In this document: one piece after another, positions 1 through 8,231 of the stretch
Layout of the letters: the number at the start of each line of letters is the position of its first letter
Position numbering within the stretch: position 1 is the stretch's first letter
From: Nocardia neocaledoniensis
GTDB lineage: Bacteria > Actinomycetota > Actinomycetes > Mycobacteriales > Mycobacteriaceae
NCBI RefSeq assembly: GCF_003182135.1
Contig: NZ_QGTL01000006.1
Coordinates: 62,001-126,000, forward strand
Direction of reading: 5' to 3'
DNA length: 64,000 bases
The notes under the pieces: generated by a model
Told to the model about the DNA's origin: nothing
The model's input: the letters and a program-made list of their open reading frames with translations, nothing else
Database searches by the model: none
Position numbers and translations under genes: made by a program

Positions 1-133
1 CTGGGGTTGCTGAACGTACTCTTGCGCCAGGCGCCGTCTGCCGGGCGTTCGCGCTGATCATGGTGCATTCCGGACACGCCACACTCCTCGATCTCGAATG
101 ATGACCATCGGTACGAAACTTGCAGATGTACGC

Positions 134-154
134 GCAGATGTTCTTGCATCTGCA
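134..154. repeat. Palindromic element, copy 1
   Basis: Arms GCAGATG and CATCTGC flank a 6-nt TTCTTG spacer. The same 21 nt recur exactly at 314-334. A third half-site, TGCAGATG, lies just upstream at 121-128, 13 nt from the left arm start. The size and symmetry fit a dimeric repressor operator or a small hairpin; the cognate protein is not identifiable here. Confidence 0.7.
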
Positions 155-312
155 CTGTTCGCCCGGGAGATTAACACGGTTCACATAGCCGCGCACCGGT
201 CGGTACTTACCCGAGGCCACGATCTTGGAGCGCCCCCGGTAGGTGACGTCCAGTCCCCTGAATTCCTCAGTGCCACAACCCCTTCTACAGCGCGACACGC
301 CCACTTCGAGCG

Positions 313-334
313 TGCAGATGTTCTTGCATCTGCA
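313..334. repeat. Palindromic element, copy 2
   Basis: This is an exact second copy of the 21-nt element at 134-154. Here the palindrome is one base longer on the left: TGCAGATG, spacer TTCTTG, CATCTGCA. It lies about 100 nt upstream of the small gene at 432 and could control it, or a gene off the left edge. Confidence 0.7.
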
Positions 335-431
335 AACGACAGACCCGTAGACTCGGCCAGCAAGATCACGGAAGGTACGTCGGCGAGCACCCGCCGCCCC
401 GCCTTCCCCTGCAGGATGCGAGGGGCCTCGA

Positions 432-665
432 ATGAGCACGCCGTTTCGAACACCCCACCGGGTCCAGGCCGGTACCGCCGGCCTCGAGGTCCCGCGGTAC
501 CTCGGCGCGGCCGCGGCCCCCTCCGGATCCTGTAGCGAGGAACCGCACGCGCTCACCTATCGGCAGGCCCGCGACCTGCTCACCCAGCACGACGTCCACG
601 GCCCGCAGTGCCGCCAGTGGCTGGCCGCGGCCGCCTATCTGTCGGCGGGGCTGGACGACGAATAG
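432..665 (+). CDS. Small protein of unknown function
   Basis: I do not recognise this 77-residue protein. The N-terminal half is low-complexity, rich in Gly, Ala and Pro. The C-terminal half (about residues 41-77) looks like a folded helical segment with conserved-looking aromatic and acidic positions. The ATG has a purine-rich GAGGGG stretch some 10 nt upstream. No signal peptide or membrane helix is visible. It sits downstream of the twin palindromes, which may regulate it, and 86 nt before the CBS-domain gene. It could be spurious, but its codon bias in the second half resembles real genes nearby. Confidence 0.45.
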   Translation: MSTPFRTPHRVQAGTAGLEVPRYLGAAAAPSGSCSEEPHALTYRQARDLLTQHDVHGPQCRQWLAAAAYLSAGLDDE

Positions 666-751
666 CCGGTTGTGACGTCTCCGTGCTGGTCAGCGGGTCG
701 CCGCCGGGGCATCCTGGACAGGGATACCGGCGCGACACAGGTGAGCGGCAC

Positions 752-1186
752 ATGCGGATAGCGGAGATCCTGCGCAACAAGGGCACCACGGTGACGACCG
801 TGCCACCGGACACCACCGTGCGCGCCCTGCTGGCCGTGCTCGCCGAGCGCAACATCGGCGCGGTCCTCGTGTCCCCCGACGGCGCGCGCATCAGCGGCAT
901 CGTCTCCGAACGCGACGTGGTCCGGCACCTGCACCGGCGCGGCGCCGACCTGCTCGACCGGCCGGTCACCGAGATCATGACCGAACGTGTCCGCACCTGC
1001 GCGCCCGACGATCACGTCTCCTCGCTGCACGGCCTGATGACCGAGCACCGGATCCGGCACATGCCGGTCGTCGACGGCGACCGGCTGGTGGGCATCGTCA
1101 GCATCGGCGACGTGGTGAAGAGCGAGATCACCGAACTCGCCACCGAGCGCGGTCATCTCGTCGACTATCTGCAGGGCAGGTACTGA
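752..1186 (+). CDS. CBS-domain pair protein
   Basis: A 144-residue protein made almost entirely of two CBS motifs (about residues 8-62 and 75-132), which together form a Bateman module that usually binds adenine nucleotides such as AMP or ATP and acts as an energy or redox sensor. The repeats are easy to see: GIVSERDVVRHL in the first and LVGIVSIGDVVKSEI in the second. There is no attached catalytic domain, so it is a stand-alone, cytoplasmic sensor. I chose the ATG at 752 because the CBS fold starts there and a GGTGAG element precedes it; a longer upstream frame has no homologous sequence. Similar proteins in mycobacteria are linked to dormancy or stress, but the sequence does not show that here. 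Confidence 0.88.
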   Translation: MRIAEILRNKGTTVTTVPPDTTVRALLAVLAERNIGAVLVSPDGARISGIVSERDVVRHLHRRGADLLDRPVTEIMTERVRTCAPDDHVSSLHGLMTEHRIRHMPVVDGDRLVGIVSIGDVVKSEITELATERGHLVDYLQGRY

Positions 1187-1227
1187 CCGCGAGCCGAAAA
1201 GCGTTGGCCGCGCGTATCGTTGATCGG

Positions 1228-2499
1228 GTGCACCCCGTCCGGCCCGCGCTCGAAGCCGTCCCGGCGACCTCGCACGCGCCCACCCCGGTCCCCCGCTCGA
1301 TCCGCGACCGCTTCCCGGCGCTGGCCGACCCCGCCGTGGTGTATCTGGACAGCGCGGCCACGACCCAGAAGCCCGACACCGTGATCGCGGCCGTGACCGC
1401 CTACCACGCCAGGCAGACCGCCAACGCGGGTCGCGGCACCTACGGGTGGGCCACCTCGCTGGCCGCGCGGATCGAGGCGATCCGGGGCAGAGCCGCCGCT
1501 TTCGTCGGCGCGCGGCATCCGGACGAGATCGTGTTCACCGCCGGTGCCACCGCGGCGCTGGGCGCGATCGCGCACAGCTGGGGCCTGGCCACTCTCGACG
1601 ACGGCGACGAGATCCTCTACAACCCCGCCGATCACGCGGCGAATGTGCTGCCGTGGCACCACCTGCGCGACACGATGGCCCGATTCGGACGCCGGATCGT
1701 GCTGCGGCCCTACCGCAGCACGATGGCGGGCGAGGCCGACATCGACGACATCCTCGCCCAGGTGAGCCCGCGCACCCGGCTGATCACCACCAGCCATCTG
1801 CATCACGTCTACGGCGGGCTGAGCACGCTCGAGGAACTGCGCGGCCGGATCGATCCGGAGATCCTGCTGTGTTTCGACTGCGCGCAGAGCGGCGGTCACC
1901 TGCCGGTCGACGTGCTCGACCTCGGCGCCGATTTCGCGGTGTTCGCCGGACACAAGATGTTCGCCGCCCCGGGCGTCGGGCTGCTGTACTGCCATCGGCG
2001 CGTCCACGACCGGCTGCGGCCGTTCCTGCCCGGCGGACACTCGGGGGTCCGCCTCGGCACGGACGGACTGGTCGGTTCGGGAATGCCCGGCCTGCTCGAG
2101 GGCGGTACCCACAACATTCCCGGAATCCTCTCGCTGGCACCGGCTTTCGATCTGCTCGACGAACTCGATCCGACGGCGGTGGCCGCGCACAACCGAGTGC
2201 TGACCCAGCGCCTGATCGAGGGCCTGCGCCCGGTGCCCGGGCTCGAGTTCCTGCCGGGGCCCGCGCACGCGGGCTGCGCGGTGGGGTACGGGATCGTCTC
2301 GTTCACCCTCGACGGCATCGGCGCCGCCGATCTCGGGTTCGTCCTGGCCGACGCCGGTTTCCTGGTCCGCACCGGCGCGCACTGCGTGCCGTCGGCCGAG
2401 CCCGGCGCCGGGTCGGTGCGGGTGAGCACCCACCTCTACAACACTCTCGACGAGATCGATCGGTTCGCCGCCTGCGTGGCCCGCGTCGCCGGGTCCTGA
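1228..2499 (+). CDS. SufS/CsdA-like cysteine desulfurase (class V PLP enzyme)
   Basis: A 423-residue fold-type I PLP enzyme. The family removes sulfur from cysteine, giving alanine and an enzyme-bound persulfide. Visible landmarks are YLDSAATTQKP near the N terminus, the PLP lysine in AGHKMF (Lys243) and the loop RTGAHCVPS, whose Cys386 aligns with the SufS persulfide cysteine (RTGHHC). So it should act as a desulfurase, not merely an aminotransferase. GTG 1228 is chosen because TATCGT at 1215-1220 lies 7 nt upstream, a leaderless promoter pattern. It is followed by a metal-domain protein, a PLP decarboxylase and a synthase-rhodanese fusion rather than by suf genes, so it probably supplies sulfur to a dedicated pathway. 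Its exact substrate is unknown. Confidence 0.85.
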   Translation: MHPVRPALEAVPATSHAPTPVPRSIRDRFPALADPAVVYLDSAATTQKPDTVIAAVTAYHARQTANAGRGTYGWATSLAARIEAIRGRAAAFVGARHPDEIVFTAGATAALGAIAHSWGLATLDDGDEILYNPADHAANVLPWHHLRDTMARFGRRIVLRPYRSTMAGEADIDDILAQVSPRTRLITTSHLHHVYGGLSTLEELRGRIDPEILLCFDCAQSGGHLPVDVLDLGADFAVFAGHKMFAAPGVGLLYCHRRVHDRLRPFLPGGHSGVRLGTDGLVGSGMPGLLEGGTHNIPGILSLAPAFDLLDELDPTAVAAHNRVLTQRLIEGLRPVPGLEFLPGPAHAGCAVGYGIVSFTLDGIGAADLGFVLADAGFLVRTGAHCVPSAEPGAGSVRVSTHLYNTLDEIDRFAACVARVAGS

Positions 2500-2532
2500 A
2501 CACTCCCCTGTCCGCCGACCCGAGGAGCAACG

Positions 2533-3783
2533 ATGGGCATCGATCCCACCCCGCACTACGACCGCCGCGCCGCGTCGCGGATACTGGCCGAGGTCGCCGC
2601 GCCGGGGATCTTCGCGGCCGCCGAGCCCGCCGCGCCGGTGCGGATCACGGTCCGCGCCACGCTATTACGGCCCGAACCGGACAGTGCGCTCACCCAGTCC
2701 CAGCGGATGTACCTCGAGCGGTTCATGCGGCCGTGCCGCCCGGAGCAGGTCACCAGCGCGACCCACCGGCTCACCTGGACCGACAGCGCGGGCGTGCCCA
2801 ACACCGGATACTTCCGCACCGACGGCGCCGGTCCCGAGCTGGCGGTCGTCGCGCGCGAGACCGTGCTGGCGCTGTGGCGCGCGCTCGCGGCCTCGGGGTT
2901 GCCCACGCGGTCGGCGGCCCTGCCCGCGCGGGATCTCGCGGTGCTCGCGGCCACCACCACCGATCACGAGCCGCACGAGATCTTCCGGGTCGGTGTGGAG
3001 GCCACGGGGCGGGCGCTGGTGCAGCACGGGCTCGTCGCCGCCGACACGCCGTATCGGGGGATCGTCGAATTCGCCGAGGGCCTGCGCGATTCCGGTATCT
3101 TCGCCGCGGTGGCCGCGCGCTGGTTCTGGGAGCTGCAGGCCTCGACGTTCCGGCGCGGGATGATCCCGGTGCGGCTTGTCACGCAGCACGACGGCAGTGT
3201 GCGCTACTCCCCCGAGTCGATCGCCGTGCTGCGAGCGATGAAGGACGCCACCCTCGCCGATGCCAGGGCCGTGATGCGCAGGGCCACCACCGAGGAGGGC
3301 CTCGACACCGAGTCCGCCGTGGCGAAGTACCACGACGAGCTGGACCTGATCTCGCGCCAGTACGCGCTGCTGCCGACCGGAACCAGGCCTGCCTGTCTGG
3401 CGGCCGCACCGCACGCGATCGACGGAAGCTCGGTGCCTGTGCTGGCGACCGTGGTCGACCGGTTCGTCGAGACCTTCGCGGCACTGGCTCCGGCTGTCAC
3501 CGTGGTGCAGGAGCACGGTGACCCTGCGCTCAGCGACGCGCACGGCGACGACGGCGTGTTCTACGTGCCCGACATGAGCTGCCGGCACTGCGTGCGCACG
3601 ATCACCGCGGTGCTGACCTCGATGGAGATCCCGGTGGTCGCCATCGATCTGGAGTCCAAGCGCGTGGAGGCCCGGATCCGCAGCCCCCGCCACCGCTTCC
3701 GGGTCTTCGAGGCCCTGCGCGACGGCGGGTACAACCCGGTCGACGAGGCCGCCGCGCAGGCGCCGGGCGCGGCGGTGGGATGA
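2533..3783 (+). CDS. Unknown protein with C-terminal heavy-metal-associated (HMA) domain
   Basis: A 416-residue protein. Residues about 1-330 match no family I recognise; the segment is mostly helical-looking and has no signal peptide or membrane helix. Residues about 340-405 are an HMA domain with a metal-binding MSCRHC loop (CxxC around residues 350-353) and the usual beta-alpha-beta-beta-alpha-beta pattern, as in copper chaperones. A good GAGGAG ribosome-binding site precedes the ATG. The gene lies 33 nt after the desulfurase and overlaps the next start by 4 nt (ATGA), so it is part of the same operon. It may deliver or sense Cu/Zn for the pathway, or be an enzyme with a fused metallochaperone; that is inference. 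Confidence 0.75.
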   Translation: MGIDPTPHYDRRAASRILAEVAAPGIFAAAEPAAPVRITVRATLLRPEPDSALTQSQRMYLERFMRPCRPEQVTSATHRLTWTDSAGVPNTGYFRTDGAGPELAVVARETVLALWRALAASGLPTRSAALPARDLAVLAATTTDHEPHEIFRVGVEATGRALVQHGLVAADTPYRGIVEFAEGLRDSGIFAAVAARWFWELQASTFRRGMIPVRLVTQHDGSVRYSPESIAVLRAMKDATLADARAVMRRATTEEGLDTESAVAKYHDELDLISRQYALLPTGTRPACLAAAPHAIDGSSVPVLATVVDRFVETFAALAPAVTVVQEHGDPALSDAHGDDGVFYVPDMSCRHCVRTITAVLTSMEIPVVAIDLESKRVEARIRSPRHRFRVFEALRDGGYNPVDEAAAQAPGAAVG

Positions 3784-5186
3784 CCCCGCCCGCCGTCCCC
3801 GCCGCGGTGCATCCCTCGGTCGCGGCGTTCCTGGCCGATCGTGACGCCGTGCGCGCCGCGCTGCGCCGGTTCGGCTCTCCGGTGCACCTGGTGTTCCCGG
3901 AGGTGTTCGGCGGCAACCTGGCCGCGCTGCGCGCCGTGCTGGACGCGGCCGCGCCGGCCGCGCGGATCTGCTACGCGCACAAGGTGAATCGGTCCGCCGC
4001 CTTCGCGGCCACCGCCGCCGCGGCGGGGATCGCCGTCGATGTCGCCTCGGCGCCCGAACTGCGCGCGGCGCTGGCCGCGGGATTTCCCGCCGAGCGCATC
4101 GAGGCGACCGGTCCCAAGGGCACGGCGATGCTGCGGGCGGCGCTCGAGGCCGGCGTGACGGTCAACGTCGACAACCTGTGGGAACTCCGGACACTCGCCG
4201 ACTCGGCGGTGCCGGTGCCGGTGCTGCTGCGGGTCTCCGGGTTCCCCGGCAGCGCCGTGAGCAGGTTCGGCATCGATCTCGCCGACATGGGCGCGGCGTG
4301 GGAGATCCTGACCCGGCATCGAGACCGCCTGCGGCTGTTGGGTTTCGCCTTCCACCTCGACACGGCGGCCACCGCCGAGCGGGTGCGCGCGGTCGCGGAA
4401 TGTCTGCGTCTGGTCGAGCGCGCCTACGAGCACGGGCTGACGCCGAGCGTGCTCGACATCGGCGGTGGCCTGCGCCAGCTCTTCACCGCCGACGCGGCCG
4501 CCTACGACCGGTACGACGCCGCGCTGCGGGCCGGTCTGCTCGACACGAGCGCCCGATTGCACTGGGGCGGCAACACTTTCGGCTACCACGTCGCCGACGG
4601 CGCGGTGCACGGCGCCCCGGTGTTCCACAAGTACGCCAACACCGAGTCCGCGCCGGCCATGCTCGCCGAGCTGCTGGCCGCGCCGCTGCCGGGACACGGC
4701 GGACGCGCCCTGGGCCGGGTGCTCGCCGACAATCTGCTCGACCTGTGGCTGGAACCGGGCAAGGCGCTGGTCGATCAGGCCGGGATCACGCTGGCCACGG
4801 TCGAATTCGTCAAGCGCGCGGGCAACGGCGCCACGCTCGTCCACCTGGATCTGAGCCGCGACACCGTCACCGCCGCCGACCAGGAGGTGCTCATCGATCC
4901 GATCGTGCTCACCGACGCCCCGCCCGACCCCATCGGCGTGTACTTCGCCGGGCACCTGTGCCTGGAACGGGATCTGATCACGCAGCGTCAGGTCCGCGTC
5001 GAGGCACTGCCGGGTCCGGGTGACACGGTGGTGTTCGCCAATACCGCCGCCTACCACACGGATCTGTCCGCGGCCCGCGCGAGCATGCACCCCGAACCCG
5101 CCAAGGTCGCGGTGATCCGGCGCGAAGGCGGTTTCGTGCTGTGTCCCGACGCGGAGTACCGGCCCGAGACGGCGGTGCCGCGATGA
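3780..5186 (+). CDS. Group-IV PLP decarboxylase-like enzyme (SbnH/Y4yA type)
   Basis: A 468-residue alanine-racemase-fold PLP enzyme related to ornithine, diaminopimelate and arginine decarboxylases. Visible motifs are the PLP lysine in CYAHKVN (Lys68), the phosphate-binding DIGGGL loop, EPGK in place of the usual EPGR, and GHLCLERD, whose Cys394 matches the catalytic cysteine loop. It belongs with the variants used in secondary metabolism, such as SbnH of staphyloferrin B synthesis and rhizobial Y4yA, which act on condensed or carrier-linked amino acids. The ATG overlaps the previous stop, and the gene itself overlaps the next one, so translation is coupled. In staphyloferrin and rhizobial clusters this type of enzyme also sits beside a cysteine-synthase homologue, as here. 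The substrate is unknown. Confidence 0.8.
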   Translation: MTPPAVPAAVHPSVAAFLADRDAVRAALRRFGSPVHLVFPEVFGGNLAALRAVLDAAAPAARICYAHKVNRSAAFAATAAAAGIAVDVASAPELRAALAAGFPAERIEATGPKGTAMLRAALEAGVTVNVDNLWELRTLADSAVPVPVLLRVSGFPGSAVSRFGIDLADMGAAWEILTRHRDRLRLLGFAFHLDTAATAERVRAVAECLRLVERAYEHGLTPSVLDIGGGLRQLFTADAAAYDRYDAALRAGLLDTSARLHWGGNTFGYHVADGAVHGAPVFHKYANTESAPAMLAELLAAPLPGHGGRALGRVLADNLLDLWLEPGKALVDQAGITLATVEFVKRAGNGATLVHLDLSRDTVTAADQEVLIDPIVLTDAPPDPIGVYFAGHLCLERDLITQRQVRVEALPGPGDTVVFANTAAYHTDLSAARASMHPEPAKVAVIRREGGFVLCPDAEYRPETAVPR

Positions 5187-6493
5187 TCTACGACCACATC
5201 ACCGAACTCATCGGTGACACGCCGCTGTTGCGCCTCGATCCCGCCGCGCACGGGCTGGCCGGGGTCGAGCTGTACGCGAAGCTGGAGTCGCACAATCCGT
5301 TCGGCTCGGTCAAGGACCGCGTCGCGTGGGCGATGATCCGCGACGACGTCGAGCGGGTCGCCGCGGGCGGGCAATCCTTCATCGAGGCCTCCAGCGGCAA
5401 CACGGCCAAGGCGCTGCGGGTGCTCGGCGCGCTGCACGGCATCCCGTTGCGGGCGGTCACCAACCGGATCAGGGTGGCCGAGGTCCGGCAGCTGCTGCAG
5501 CTGCTCGACACCGAGATCGTCGAGCTGCCCGGGCTCTCGGAATGCCCCGATCCCCAGGCCGCCGACGACGTCTCGGCGGTGATCGCGCAGACCACCGGGC
5601 AGGCGCCCGGCCGCTGGTTCCACCCCTCGCAGTACACCAACGAGCGCAATCTCGACGCCCACCGCGACGGCACCGGCGCCGAAATCGCCGCCGACCTCGC
5701 CGCGGCGGGCATCACGCACCTGGACTACCTCGTCGGCGGCCTCGGCACCACCGGCTCCACCCGCGGCACCGCCGCCACGCTGCTGCGCCACCATCCGGGT
5801 CTCCGGACGATCGGCGTGGTCTCCGACCGTGCCGACTTCATCCCCGGCATCCGCTCCGAGCGCGAGATGTGGGAGGTCGGCCTGTTCGAGCCCGACTTCT
5901 ACGACGAGATCGTCACCGTCGATTCCGCGGGCGCCATCGAGGGCACCCTCGCACTCATCCGCGGCTACGGCGTGCTGGCCGGGCCGACCAGTGGCGCCGG
6001 GTACGCCGCCCTGCTGCGCACGCTGGCCGCGGCGCCCCGCCCGGCGGACCGGCCGCTGGTGGCGGTGCTCATCGTCTGCGACCGGCTGGAACCGTACCTG
6101 TCCTACATCGCCAAGCGCCGACCCGATCTGTTCGGCCAGGCCGCGGCGCCCGAGCCACCCGACGCCTCGACCGCGCCGACCCTGACCCCCGCCGAGCTGG
6201 CCGAGCTCGACCGGACCGGCCGACCCACCGTCGTCGACACCCGTGGCGCGATGGCCTATCGCGTCGGGCACGTGCCCGGCGCGCTCAACATCCGCGACGA
6301 CCACCTCGACGAGATGCTCGGTCAGGGCATGCCGTTCCCGCGTTCGCGTCCCGTGGTGTTCGTGTGCCCGGTCGGCGAGGCCTCGCTCCGGTTCGCCGCG
6401 CTGGCCCACCGCGCGGGCTACGACGCCTACAGCCTCGCCGGCGGCATCGTCGCCTGGCGCGACGCCGGCTGTCCGCTCGAGCGCGGCGGCTGA
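5183..6493 (+). CDS. Cysteine-synthase-family PLP enzyme fused to a rhodanese domain
   Basis: A 436-residue fusion. Residues about 1-315 are a fold-type II PLP beta-replacement enzyme: NPFGSVKDR carries the Schiff-base Lys44, SSGNTAKA is the substrate loop (TSGNTG in true cysteine synthases), and GTTGSTRG replaces the GTGGT phosphate loop, which suggests a SbnA-like enzyme with a non-standard nucleophile. Residues about 325-436 are a rhodanese domain with the active-site loop CPVGEAS (Cys395), able to carry a persulfide. The fusion implies that sulfane sulfur could be handed directly to the synthase site. It is the last gene of the operon; its stop lies 1 nt from the stop of the converging condensation-domain gene. 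Confidence 0.85.
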   Translation: MIYDHITELIGDTPLLRLDPAAHGLAGVELYAKLESHNPFGSVKDRVAWAMIRDDVERVAAGGQSFIEASSGNTAKALRVLGALHGIPLRAVTNRIRVAEVRQLLQLLDTEIVELPGLSECPDPQAADDVSAVIAQTTGQAPGRWFHPSQYTNERNLDAHRDGTGAEIAADLAAAGITHLDYLVGGLGTTGSTRGTAATLLRHHPGLRTIGVVSDRADFIPGIRSEREMWEVGLFEPDFYDEIVTVDSAGAIEGTLALIRGYGVLAGPTSGAGYAALLRTLAAAPRPADRPLVAVLIVCDRLEPYLSYIAKRRPDLFGQAAAPEPPDASTAPTLTPAELAELDRTGRPTVVDTRGAMAYRVGHVPGALNIRDDHLDEMLGQGMPFPRSRPVVFVCPVGEASLRFAALAHRAGYDAYSLAGGIVAWRDAGCPLERGG

Positions 6494-6494
6494 C

Positions 6495-8033
6495 TCACAC
6501 CAGTACCCGGGCGGCCCGGCGCGCGTCCGCCACCGGGCCGCGACCGCCCGTCGCTGCCAGCAGGGCGGGAAGCGGTCCGCGGTAGCCCTCGGCCAGCAGC
6601 CGCACGATCGCGGTGAACCGGTCGACGAAGCGGCGCGCGGTGTCGTCGTCGAAGCGGGCGATCGGGTACCGGAAGGATCCGTCGATCCCGGTGGGCGCGC
6701 CCGCCGGGTCGTAGCGGTCGGTGAGCCCGAATTCGAGATCGTGCTTGGCGCGGACCACGCCGGTCGGCACCTCGGTGATCGACAGGCCCGGCGCCGCAGC
6801 GGGTTCCGGGTGTGGGGCCCGCGCGCGCTGCAGGATCAGCGTGGCCTGGAACAGCGGCAGCGCCGGATCCTGCAGCAGGCAGCGCTTGAGCCGCGGAGCG
6901 GGCGTGTCGGGGTGGGCGTAGGCGGCCAGGGCGACGCGGCGCACCTGATCGACGAGGTCGTCCACATCGGCGGCACGGTCCAGGCGCACCCGCAGCAGCA
7001 CGTCGTCGGAGAAGTTGCCGACCAGATCGTCGAGCAGGCGGTGATCGCGGCCGGGCACCGCGGTGGCCACGGTGACGTCGGCGTTGCGCGCGAACGCGCC
7101 CACCGCGAGCGCGAAGGCCGCCTGCAGCACCATGAACAGGCTCGCCCGCCGATCCTGGGCCAGCCGCAGCAGCCCCGCGTGCACGCGCGCGTCGAAGGCG
7201 ACCGGAATCAGCGCGCCAGCGGCCGGATCCGGCGGCGGCGACAGGTGTTGCCGCGTGGGCAGATCCAGCACGGCGGGACGGCCGGCCAGCGCGTTGGCCC
7301 AGTACCGCAGCTGGTGGGTGGCCCGGCTCCACTCGTCGGTGAACTCGCCGAGCTGGGCGTGCTTCCACAGCGTGTAGTCGGTGTAGGTGATGGGCAGCGG
7401 CGTCCAGCGCGGCGTCGTCCCGGCCCGGCAGGCCAGGTAGGCGGTCACCAGATCGCGGATCAGCGGGCCCATCGAGCGGCCGTCGACGGAGATGTGGTGC
7501 ACGACCAGGGTCAGCACCACCTCGCCGGGGCCGAGGACGAACAGCCCCGCCCGCAGCGGCAGGTCACGGGCGAGGTCGAACGGACGCGCGGCCAGCTCGG
7601 CGACGGCCGCACCGAGATCGCTTCCGGTGCACTCCTTCTCGATCACGTCCAGCTCCACGGCGGCCGGCTCGGCCACCTGCTGGACCGGACCGTGCTCGGT
7701 GGCCGGGTAGCGGGTGCGCAGCGGTTCGTGGCGCGCCACCAGATGGGCCAGTGCCGCGCGCAGGGCCGTCACGTCGACCGCCGCGCCGCGCAGCCGCATC
7801 GCGACGGCCACGTTCCAGTCCGCGGAGCGGCCGAGCCGGGCCGCGTGCCACATGCGTTCCTGCGCCGGCGCCAGCGGCACCCGCGCCGGACGCGGTCGCG
7901 GCGCAAGCACCGCCATCGGCGGTGCGGGCGGCCGGAAGCACGCGGGCACCGTGCCCGCACGCGAATACGCCGTCAGCACGCCGCGCGCGGCGTCGTCTCC
8001 CCCCGACCTCATCCCCGACCCGGGGTCGAACAC
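6495..8033 (-). CDS. Stand-alone condensation-domain protein
   Basis: About 512 residues, essentially a single NRPS-type condensation fold. The catalytic HHISVDG motif is intact at residues 179-185, matching HHxxxDG. No adenylation or carrier domain is attached, so it probably forms an amide or ester bond between separately activated partners, or transfers an acyl group like PapA proteins. The GTG start at 8033 is favoured because AGGAGG lies 9 nt upstream; longer starts reach 8186 but lack such a site. It converges with the PLP operon with no gap, so it is plausibly part of the same pathway although transcribed separately. The N-terminal 40 residues are variable. Confidence 0.82.
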   Translation of the reverse strand: MFDPGSGMRSGGDDAARGVLTAYSRAGTVPACFRPPAPPMAVLAPRPRPARVPLAPAQERMWHAARLGRSADWNVAVAMRLRGAAVDVTALRAALAHLVARHEPLRTRYPATEHGPVQQVAEPAAVELDVIEKECTGSDLGAAVAELAARPFDLARDLPLRAGLFVLGPGEVVLTLVVHHISVDGRSMGPLIRDLVTAYLACRAGTTPRWTPLPITYTDYTLWKHAQLGEFTDEWSRATHQLRYWANALAGRPAVLDLPTRQHLSPPPDPAAGALIPVAFDARVHAGLLRLAQDRRASLFMVLQAAFALAVGAFARNADVTVATAVPGRDHRLLDDLVGNFSDDVLLRVRLDRAADVDDLVDQVRRVALAAYAHPDTPAPRLKRCLLQDPALPLFQATLILQRARAPHPEPAAAPGLSITEVPTGVVRAKHDLEFGLTDRYDPAGAPTGIDGSFRYPIARFDDDTARRFVDRFTAIVRLLAEGYRGPLPALLAATGGRGPVADARRAARVLV

Positions 8034-8231
8034 GCGTCGCAGCCTCCTCACCAGTTCGAACGGATTCGGCACGCTAACGAGCGGATGTGAACAATCAGTG
8101 ACCGGATCGTGACCGTGCCAGGTCGGTCGGGCCGCGTCGCGCCGGCCCGTCGCGGTGGTCTGGCGCTTTCCCGGAAAAACGCCCAAATGCCGCGTTAGAG
8201 TGGCCCGGGAAGCGGAGCGAGGAGCTGGTCG

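Larger units (their letters stand above)
1..431. other. Intergenic region at left edge, no convincing gene
   Basis: No reading frame here looks like a real gene. Short open stretches run off the left edge on both strands (for example a plus-strand frame closing at 108-110), but too little is visible to call a partial gene. The region has a lower GC content than its surroundings and holds two copies of a 21-nt palindromic element plus an isolated half-site, so it is probably regulatory. Confidence 0.6.

Noticed and set aside
1..110. Partial genes at the left edge
   Set aside because: Frames on both strands run off the edge, but fewer than 40 codons are visible and none matches a family.
98..535. 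A 145-codon plus-strand frame over the twin palindromes
   Set aside because: Its repeated ADVLASA segment is only the translation of the 21-nt repeat, and codon use and composition are unlike a gene.
1165..5090. Long minus-strand open frames (up to 500 codons) opposite the PLP operon
   Set aside because: High GC content keeps antisense frames open. They are Gln, His, Arg and Gly-rich without any domain, whereas the plus-strand frames hold complete enzyme motifs.
6243..8090. A 615-codon plus-strand frame opposite the condensation-domain gene
   Set aside because: It overlaps the true synthase frame and lies fully antisense to the HHISVDG protein; its composition is not protein-like.
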